Assembly (NCBI RefSeq): GCF_003355005.1
Contig: NZ_CP029986.1
Location: 1-64,000, forward strand
DNA from: Sphingomonas sp. FARSPH
Lineage (GTDB): Bacteria > Pseudomonadota > Alphaproteobacteria > Sphingomonadales > Sphingomonadaceae
Direction: 5' to 3'
DNA length: 64,000 nt
Under the pieces are notes generated by a model. The model saw only the letters and a list, made by a program, of their open reading frames with translations. It did no database searches and was not told the DNA's origin. Of the stretch, positions 58,249-64,000 are shown in pieces. Each line of letters starts with the position of its first letter. The first letter of the stretch is position 1. A program made the translations under genes and the position numbers.

Positions 58249-58746
58249 CTAGGCTGCGCCAAAACGCTCTCTCGAGCTCACGTCGGTGAAGGCGCGATTG
58301 TCGTTGACGTCAGCGTAGGGAAGCGCCTTTCCAGCTGCCGCATTGCGCGGTTGACGGCCGACTTTCCTGTCCACGAGGTCCGCCAGCGAGTAGTCGCCGA
58401 GGACGCTCCAGAACGCCGCCATCGCCTCGTCGAGGATCGGCTCGAGGCGGCAGCGGGCGATCAGTCGGCAGCCTAAACAATCGACCAGCGGACACGAGGG
58501 CTCCGTGGCGCGGATCACATCCTTGAGCTTGATTGTTTCAGCGGTCCGCGCAAGCGAGATCCCGCCGCCGCGGCCACGTGCAGCTGCGATGAACCCGCGG
58601 ACCGTCAGCAGGTTCGCGATCTTCATCAGGTGGGTGCGCGATATGCCCTGCGCTTCTGCCACCTCCGCGATCGACACCCGGCGACCGACCGCGGCGAGAT
58701 AGATGAGCAGGCGCAATGCATAGTCGGTCTGCTTGGTCAGTTGCAC
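58249..58746 (-). CDS. nsrR: Rrf2-family NO-sensing repressor NsrR
   Basis: 165 residues. The winged HTH MQLTKQTDYALRLLIYLAAV, with GISRTHLMKIANLL as recognition helix, is Rrf2-like. CPLVDCLGCRLIARC contains the Cys ligands for the iron-sulphur cluster of NsrR. NO destroys the cluster and relieves repression. It is divergent from hcp, a classic NsrR target, with an Fnr-type box between them. The C-terminal tail after ~residue 140 is longer than in E. coli NsrR. Confidence 0.9.
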   Translation of the reverse strand: MQLTKQTDYALRLLIYLAAVGRRVSIAEVAEAQGISRTHLMKIANLLTVRGFIAAARGRGGGISLARTAETIKLKDVIRATEPSCPLVDCLGCRLIARCRLEPILDEAMAAFWSVLGDYSLADLVDRKVGRQPRNAAAGKALPYADVNDNRAFTDVSSRERFGAA

Positions 58747-58802
58747 CGCGCGACGATCTCCTTGCCTGCACTACCTCATGCAACCGCCTTCCAGGCACGA
58801 GT

Positions 58803-58816
58803 TTGACGCCGGTCAA
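58803..58816. promoter_or_regulatory. Fnr-type box between nsrR and hcp
   Basis: TTGAC-GCCG-GTCAA, 63 bp before hcp and 56 bp before nsrR. Confidence 0.82.
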
Positions 58817-58879
58817 AGTGCCGTCTGCAGCGGCGCTTAAAGTGGAGTTCAGAGTTCATCTTTGGCGAAGGGCCGTGCC

Positions 58880-60520
58880 ATGTACTGCGTGCAATGCGAA
58901 CAATCGAACAAAGGCGGATGTGCGGCCAAGGTAGGATCCTGCGGCAAGAGCGCGACCGTCGCCGACCTGCAGGACGTCCTGCTCCGCCTTATGCAGGGTG
59001 TCTCCGTCTACGCGGATCGTGCAGCGCGCGTCGGCGGCTATGATTGCCGGGTCAACGCGTTCACGCCACACGCCTGGTTCACCACGCTCACGAACGTCAA
59101 TTTCGACGACAACCGCTTCGTCGCGTTGATCGCGGAGGCTTTGCGGATGCGTAACTCGGCGCGAGACCTTGCAACCCGCATGGGCGCTGACCTCACGGAC
59201 CTGCCCGAGCCCGCCACGTGGCAGCCCGGCACCACAGCTTCCGAGCTGGCGGCGGCGGCTCCGTTCGCCGCGATCCAGCGGTTCATGGACCGCGATGGGC
59301 CCAGCATCGTCGGCCTGCGTAACCTTATCCTTTACGGGCTCAAGGGTACCGCTGCCTATAGCGAGCATGCGCGCGTGCTCGGCACCGAAGAGCAGGCAGT
59401 CAGCGCCGAGTTTCACCGGATCAGCGCGTTTCTCGCTTCCGACCCGACCGACATGGATGCGCTCCTGCGCGAAGCGTTGGCGCTTGGAGCGCTCAATCTC
59501 AAGGTGATGGAACTGCTCGATGCGGCCAACACCGGGCGGTTCGGGCACCCCGAAGTCACCATGGTGCGCATGACACCCAAGGCGGGCAAGGCGTTGCTCG
59601 TATCCGGCCACGACATGGGGGACCTCGAGACCATTCTGCTGCAGACCGAGGGCACGGGCGTCAACGTCTATACGCACGGGGAGCTTCTGCCGGCAAACGC
59701 ATATCCAAGGCTCAAGAGGTTCCCGCATCTCGCCGGCAACTATGGCGGCGCCTGGCAGGACCAGCAGAAGGACTTCGCCGCTTTCCCGGGCGCGATCGTG
59801 ATGACGTCCAACTGCCTGATCAACCCGAACCTCAAGGGCTATGCGGATCGGCTGTTCACGGCGGGGCCGGTGGGCTGGAACGGTATCGCACACGTAAGCG
59901 ATCACGATTTCAGCCCTGCCATTACCCGTGCGCTGGCGCTTCCCGGCTTTCTGGAGAATGCGGTCGAGCGGACGATCCCGATCGGCTTCGCGCGCAACAC
60001 CGTGATGGGTGTCGCCGATACGCTGCTCGGCATGATCCGGAAGGGCGATGTCCGCAATCTGTTCCTGATCGGCGGTTGCGATGGGGCCCGGCCCGGTCGC
60101 AACTACTTCCATGATCTCGCCGTTCACACTCCACAGGACAGCCTGATCCTCACTCTGGGTTGCGGGAAGTTCCGGTTCAACGGCGAGGACCTCGGCACCA
60201 TCAACGGCGTGCCGCGGGTGCTCGACGTTGGGCAGTGCAACGATGCCTATAGCGCGATCCGCATCGCGACCGCTGTCGCCGATGCGCTCGGCTGCGGTGT
60301 CAACGACCTTCCGCTGCACTATGCGATCAGCTGGTTCGAGCAGAAGGCGACCGCGGTCCTGCTGACGATGCTGCATCTGGGTCTTCGCCGCATCCACCTC
60401 GGACCGACCTTGCCGCAATTCCTTACGCCCGACGTATTGAACGTGCTGATCGAAAAGTTCGACATCCGTCCCACCGGCGACGCACAGCAGGACCTGGAGG
60501 CGATGCTTCAGGCCGCCTGA
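58880..60520 (+). CDS. hcp: Hybrid cluster protein (hydroxylamine reductase)
   Basis: 546 residues from MYCVQCEQSNKGGCAAKVGS. The N-terminal cluster ligands C3, C6, C14 and C21 have the spacing CX2CX7CX6C, shorter between the second and third Cys than in E. coli Hcp. Hybrid-cluster ligands are visible in HDMGDLETILLQTEGTGVNV, MTSNCLINPNL, LIGGCDGARPGRNYFHDLA and LTLGCGKFRFN. Hcp reduces NO to nitrous oxide under anoxia. No hcr reductase gene follows, so it must use another electron donor. The upstream Fnr box and neighbouring nsrR fit the classic control. Confidence 0.95.
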   Translation: MYCVQCEQSNKGGCAAKVGSCGKSATVADLQDVLLRLMQGVSVYADRAARVGGYDCRVNAFTPHAWFTTLTNVNFDDNRFVALIAEALRMRNSARDLATRMGADLTDLPEPATWQPGTTASELAAAAPFAAIQRFMDRDGPSIVGLRNLILYGLKGTAAYSEHARVLGTEEQAVSAEFHRISAFLASDPTDMDALLREALALGALNLKVMELLDAANTGRFGHPEVTMVRMTPKAGKALLVSGHDMGDLETILLQTEGTGVNVYTHGELLPANAYPRLKRFPHLAGNYGGAWQDQQKDFAAFPGAIVMTSNCLINPNLKGYADRLFTAGPVGWNGIAHVSDHDFSPAITRALALPGFLENAVERTIPIGFARNTVMGVADTLLGMIRKGDVRNLFLIGGCDGARPGRNYFHDLAVHTPQDSLILTLGCGKFRFNGEDLGTINGVPRVLDVGQCNDAYSAIRIATAVADALGCGVNDLPLHYAISWFEQKATAVLLTMLHLGLRRIHLGPTLPQFLTPDVLNVLIEKFDIRPTGDAQQDLEAMLQAA

Positions 60521-60625
60521 CAGTTCCCAGGACCGGGCATCGGCGGGTGACCTTCTGCCGTGCCCGCTTCGATGTCCCTCGCAGCACAGGCGGTCAGCTG
60601 GTGCTATGATCGCCTCGCGTGAGCA

Positions 60626-61117
60626 ATGGCCGACCTGGAGAACGCAGCTCGCGCGGCAATCGTCAACGAGGAGGAGCGCGTGGTTCAGCTGGGGATTGCA
60701 ACGGCGATGGTCGCCATCACAGTCGTCATGCACCTCGCGGGCCTTGCCCTCCTCGTCGCGCTGCTGCGTGGACATCGGCGCCGCTTCGGCGAGCGCTTCC
60801 GCGAGTGGTCGCAATTGGCGGCGATCTTGGGTGCCGCCTTTGGGCTTTTCGCGCTGCACACCGCGGAGATCTGGGCCTACGCTCTCCTGTATGCACGCTA
60901 TGCCGGGTTGATCAACTTTGATGATGCTCTGTACTTTTCGACCGCCACCTACACCACGCTCGGGACGGCTGATCTTGCGCTTCCGAGCGCCTGGAGGCTC
61001 GTCGGTGCGATTGAGAGCGCCAACGGCATCATCTTGTTGGGCTGGTCGACCGCCTTCTTCGTTTCGGTGATTAATCGGATCAGGCTGTTCGAACAGGAGG
61101 CGAGAGGAAGCGGCTGA
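60626..61117 (+). CDS. Two-TM/pore channel-like membrane protein
   Basis: 163 residues with three hydrophobic segments (LGIATAMVAITVVMHLAGLA; LAAILGAAFGLFALHTAEIW; AIESANGIILLGWSTAFFVS). Between the last two lies ALYFSTATYTTLGTADLALP, which resembles the pore helix and selectivity filter of ion-channel-2 proteins (TVGYGD type), but with T-L-G-T-A-D. It may pass a cation other than potassium or have lost selectivity. Its stop overlaps the ATG of the broken globin gene, so the two were once an operon. Confidence 0.75.
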   Translation: MADLENAARAAIVNEEERVVQLGIATAMVAITVVMHLAGLALLVALLRGHRRRFGERFREWSQLAAILGAAFGLFALHTAEIWAYALLYARYAGLINFDDALYFSTATYTTLGTADLALPSAWRLVGAIESANGIILLGWSTAFFVSVINRIRLFEQEARGSG

Positions 61118-61552
61118 TGCGCCCTCTCTTACCCAAACCTTCGAAGACCATCATGGTCGAACTCGATCTTCAAGAAGACGACCTTCAGCGTGTCGTTCAC
61201 GCGTTTTACGCGCAAGTGCGAACGGACTCCCAGCTGCAACGCGTCTTCAATGGAGCCATCGGCGACTGATCCGACATTTTCAAGGAGCTTTGCGACTTCT
61301 GGTCATCGGTGATGCTGACAAGCCGGTCGCTCCAAAGGGCATCCCAGGGCTGTGCACCTCCGGCACGCTGAGGCCATGGCGACGTCCGCATTTGCACGCC
61401 TGGCTGCGACTGTGGGAGGAGACACCAACGAGATGCTCGCACCTGAGCAGGAATCAGCGCTGCAGGACAATGCGGCGCGGATCGCCGAGAGCCTCGCGCT
61501 CGGGATAGGTTCCAGCGTGGCGACGTTCCTGGCGCAGGCGTCAGGCCGGTAG
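61117..61552 (+). pseudogene. Group III truncated hemoglobin, nonsense codon plus frameshifts
   Basis: ATG 61117 begins a frame reading LQRVVHAFYAQVRTDSQLQR, then VFNGAIGD and TGA at 61267-61269. The same frame goes on SDIFKELCDFWSSVMLTSRS, the typical D-F-W-S-S-V-M-L of group III globins. Later segments MHLRHAEAMATSAFARL, WLRLWEETP and NEMLAPEQESALQDNAARIA are split between the other frames up to TAG at 61552. At least one nonsense codon and three frameshifts show real decay rather than one sequencing error. It abuts the channel gene. Confidence 0.75.
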
Positions 61553-61813
61553 CCTGCGCGCATACCTAAGCCTCGAGGAGCAGTGCGCATTTGCGGACAG
61601 GCCGTACATGGAATGCAACTCGGCACTACCCCATCAGCGTCGAACCGGTGGGAAGGTACCACAAGGTAGCCATTCCTGTGGTACCATACGATACGCACAC
61701 CTGAGTGGAACTTGACCACCTTCGCCGGTAGGCCCGAACGCATCACAGCCTCTACCGCGCGGCAAGCGGTCGATGGCGTCGAAGCTGTCGTGTCCGGGAA
61801 TCCAAGGGTGGGA

Positions 61814-62308
61814 TCATAAATTCGCTTGCTCGTCGGCCGACAGATCCGCGTCCGGGCTGTAATAGAGCGACGCACATTCCTCAGCGAGGCAACCGCCCTC
61901 GATTTCGATGTCGTCCCGATAGGCATCGCCGATGAAGGCCAGCGTGTCGACGTGCTTCGCCTCAAAGTACATGGGGTGCACGTCCTCGCGCCCCGCGCCA
62001 TAGACGACTCGGCCTACCTTCGACCAGATGGATGCCATGGTGCACATGCCGCAGGGCTGGAGCGTCGAGTAGAGCGTGGCGCCTCTCAGCTCCATCTCGC
62101 CGGTGGTCTCGCACGCGCGGCGGATCGCCATCATCTCCGCATGAGCCGTGGCATCCGGGAGCTCTTGGGTCTGATTGCGCTCGGCCGCGATGACTTCGCC
62201 ATCCAGGACGATCACGCAGCCGAGCGGCGAGGTTGACGGATCCGACCCCTTGGAGCGCGCGACCTCAAGCGCCACGCGCATGTACGTCTCATCAGCGCCG
62301 ACACACAT
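61814..62308 (-). CDS. Zinc-dependent nucleoside/base deaminase
   Basis: About 164 residues from MCVGADETYMRVALEVARSK; an ATG at 62365 adds 19 unlikely residues. The cytidine/guanine deaminase motifs are DATAHAEMMAIRRACE (His and catalytic Glu) and STLQPCGMCTMASIW (two zinc Cys). The family acts on guanine, cytosine or tRNA adenosine; the loop after PCGMC and the tail YYSPDADLSADEQ do not decide which. No partner genes nearby. The ~260 bp between this gene and the globin relic hold no clear gene. Confidence 0.85.
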   Translation of the reverse strand: MCVGADETYMRVALEVARSKGSDPSTSPLGCVIVLDGEVIAAERNQTQELPDATAHAEMMAIRRACETTGEMELRGATLYSTLQPCGMCTMASIWSKVGRVVYGAGREDVHPMYFEAKHVDTLAFIGDAYRDDIEIEGGCLAEECASLYYSPDADLSADEQANL

Positions 62309-62438
62309 TCTCTTCCTCCATCCGGTCGAACAACCGAACGCCTGCGGACGCGATCGGCTTCTCATGCGGCGAGGCAGATCGGCGACAATCTTAATTTCGG
62401 GCCTGAGGCCCGCTTACGAACGGCATTCGCTCGTTTGA

Positions 62439-62636
62439 CTGCTCGCCAGCACGCCCAAATGGATACAGGCCACGCTGGCCCGCGAAAGCATCCGCTGGCC
62501 GGCACCGCTCCGCGCGCGGGTCTTGGCGCATCATCGGCTGGCGGGCCTGGACGTCGAGGACATTCTGGAGCAGTTTCGCGCGTGGCTTGTTGAGCGGGAG
62601 CAGCGCTTGCGTGAACGAACATCGCTGATCGGGTAA
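62439..62636 (+). pseudogene. Unidentified gene fragment (C-terminal)
   Basis: A 65-codon open stretch following TGA 62436, with no start codon, reads TPKWIQATLARESIRWPAPL, RARVLAHHRLAGLDVEDILE and QFRAWLVEREQRLRERTSLI before TAA. The composition is strongly protein-like and ends in a charged helix. I do not recognise the family. It lies just outside the ISNCY element end, so it may be a gene cut by that insertion. Confidence 0.45.
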
Positions 62637-62692
62637 GGGCGCGACAAGCTCCTAAACACCTAACCTGTAGAGCAAATCTGTGTTCCCGCTGA

Positions 62693-62730
62693 TTAGAAAA
62701 GACACATTCTGCCCCAAATAGAAATGACAC
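62693..62730. repeat. Terminal repeats of the ISNCY-type element
   Basis: TTAGAAAAGACAC (62693-62705) and ATAGAAATGACAC (62718-62730) are near-identical direct repeats with starts 25 bp apart, on the far side of the transposase gene. Such paired motifs are the transposase binding sites at the element end; the true tip is near 62690. Confidence 0.55.
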
Positions 62731-62904
62731 ACGGCTGGTAGCAGCGGGGGCAGCGTGGAGCCATCCACAAGCGCAGCGCTGACCCCGCTGATGCGGTGAG
62801 TTTCGAGGGAAGGGCGACGGACCCGCTGCGCCAGCAGCGGGCTCGGTCACACCAGAATGCAGACAGTCAGGCAGGTTCCTGGGGTGGGGTGGCGTGACCC
62901 GGAC

Positions 62905-64000
62905 TCAGCCAGCGTATTCGGCCAGTCCGCGCGCGACGAGTTCCGTCTCGGAAAGGCGCGGCCCGCGCTTCAGTTTCGGCGTGCAGAGCGTGCGGCGATC
63001 CACCTTCGATGCGGTCGCAACAGCCGACGCGGCGAACATGCCGCCAGTCTGCGCCGTCCGCGCCGGCTCGTTGTTGTTCCGCTTGCGGTGGTGTGGCGCC
63101 GTTTCCTGCAGGAGCCGCGCCATCGCCAGCGCCGCGTCGAGATGCTTGTTGTCGACCACTGCTGCCTGGTTCACCCGCCGCATCTTGTCGAACACGCGAT
63201 AGGGCAAGGCCTGCCCGTCGTGCCGGATCTCGATCCGTCCGTCAGGATACTCGCAAACCTCCACCCGCTTGCGCGCCAGCGCCTGGCTGGTCCGGTTCGG
63301 CTCCAGGATGAACAGCGCCTTGTTGTAGTGCAGCGTCAGCGCCGCGGTCACCGTGCGCTGCTCGCGCCACACCATCTCTGCCTCGATGTTCTCGTGCGGC
63401 GCCAGCGGGCGGTGCAGATCGCGCGGGTCGAACGGGGTCCTGGCGAACTGCCGGTTGTGCCGGGCCATGTAGGAGGGGAGGAAGGCATTGGCTTCGTCGA
63501 TGGTGGAGATGCCCTCCAGTCTCATCGCCTTGACCAGCCGGTCCTGCAACGTGCCGTTCGCGCGCTCGACGCGCCCCTTGGCTTGCGGCGAGTTGGCGCA
63601 GATGATCTCGATGTTGAGCGCGTGCAACGCCCGCCCGAGATGGGTCATGCCGTCGCCGTTCGCCGAGGCCGTGTTGTTGCGAAACGCGCTGTGCTTGTCG
63701 GAGTAAAGGGCCACGGGTTTGCCATGGCGCTCGATATAGCTGCGCGTCGCCCGCATATACGAGAAGGTGCTCTCGCTCTCCACCATCTCCAGGTGCATCA
63801 GCTCGCTGGTCGCATCGTCGATATAGACCAGCAGCGTGCATTGCGGGCCCCGGTCCTCGAACCACCAGTGTTTGGACCCGTCGACCTGGATCAGCTCGCC
63901 GCGGCAGTCCCGCCGATAACGCGGCTGGTACGGGCGAGGGCGGCGCGCTGCGCGGTCCTTCCACAGCCCCGCTGCCATCATCATCTGCCGCAGCGTCTCG
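62905..64000 (-). CDS. ISNCY-type transposase (Mu/rve-like core), 5' end outside window
   Basis: At least 365 residues; the frame runs past the window edge (ETLRQMMMAAGLWKDR...), so the N-terminal HTH is missing here. The DDE integrase core shows LIQVDGSKHWWFEDRGPQCT, ALYSDKHSAFRNN and the Glu in NSPQAKGRVERANGTLQDRL. The C-terminal beta domain (RVEVCEYPDGRIEIRHDGQA) is typical for this group. The ~270 bp downstream to the repeats at 62693 contain no gene. Confidence 0.88.
   Translation of the reverse strand, partial: ETLRQMMMAAGLWKDRAARRPRPYQPRYRRDCRGELIQVDGSKHWWFEDRGPQCTLLVYIDDATSELMHLEMVESESTFSYMRATRSYIERHGKPVALYSDKHSAFRNNTASANGDGMTHLGRALHALNIEIICANSPQAKGRVERANGTLQDRLVKAMRLEGISTIDEANAFLPSYMARHNRQFARTPFDPRDLHRPLAPHENIEAEMVWREQRTVTAALTLHYNKALFILEPNRTSQALARKRVEVCEYPDGRIEIRHDGQALPYRVFDKMRRVNQAAVVDNKHLDAALAMARLLQETAPHHRKRNNNEPARTAQTGGMFAASAVATASKVDRRTLCTPKLKRGPRLSETELVARGLAEYAG

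Noticed and set aside
58856..60859. 667-codon open frame antisense to hcp
   Set aside because: Composition of a shadow frame; Hcp ligands on the plus strand are conclusive.
1..64000. tRNA, rRNA genes or CRISPR arrays
   Set aside because: No cloverleaf, rRNA core or regular repeat-spacer array was recognised by eye on either strand; a dedicated search could still find a tRNA.

Overview
The window looks like part of a large plasmid, or a plasmid-derived region, from a sphingomonad alphaproteobacterium (Sphingomonas/Sphingobium/Novosphingobium type). The evidence is a GC-rich sequence with dense overlapping operons, an RPA-type RepA with its own ParA/ParB, a second ParA/ParB of the same style beside a broken Rep_3 initiator, a MobF relaxase, and a cyo quinol oxidase operon. 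RPA and Rep_3 initiators define two separate groups of sphingomonad megaplasmids. Finding both here suggests two plasmid backbones fused and one was then inactivated.

Layout. 1-4.5 kb: the 3' end of a large catalase (katE), then a tight leftward operon (glycosyltransferase, acyl-CoA dehydrogenase-like protein, PIG-L deacetylase, methyltransferase) and a stump of uraH. 4.6-7.4 kb: an IS3-family element interrupted by a complete IS256-family element with perfect 30-bp ends and an 8-bp target duplication. 7.4-9.6 kb: a frameshifted phosphatase relic, a hypothetical gene and a Fic protein. 9.8-17.6 kb: a mobilisation module (MobF relaxase, coiled-coil membrane accessory protein, ribbon-helix-helix protein, candidate oriT), then small plasmid genes including two paralogous emfourin-like proteins and a strikingly structured RNA-like element. 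17.6-22.7 kb: XRE regulator, five ~22-bp iterons, repA, parB, parA, and two copies of a palindrome TGTTTCCCCGGGGAAACA. 22.8-26.6 kb: an in-frame chimera of a type III modification methylase with a Rep_3 initiator, an amber-interrupted parA2, parB2, and two copies of a different 22-bp palindrome.

26.6-32.7 kb: a DUF1612-like gene divergent from a compact operon encoding a winged-helix protein, a TIR protein that carries the same winged-helix-like domain, a tyrosine recombinase and an AlbA_2 protein. The last is fused in frame to the end of a TraC conjugation ATPase and followed by a resolvase stump. This operon is the best candidate for an undescribed system.

32.7-61.5 kb: a low-oxygen, NO and redox island. 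It contains surf1-cyoDCBA, an MFS transporter, a quinone reductase, a HWE-type kinase, a four-cysteine Fnr regulator, ompW, hemN, a second Crp/Fnr protein, a copper P-type ATPase with CueR, ubiM, a CoA-transferase, a truncated globin, a fatty-acid hydroxylase, a Usp protein, an alcohol dehydrogenase, nsrR-hcp, a small channel-like protein and a wrecked group III globin. Six sites of form TTGA(C/T)-N4-GTCAA lie in its promoter regions, so most of the island is probably one Fnr regulon. Two genes here (an L,D-transpeptidase and a MASE1-PAS-GGDEF protein) are frameshifted. 61.8-64 kb: a nucleoside deaminase, a gene fragment and the end of an ISNCY-type element that runs out of the window.
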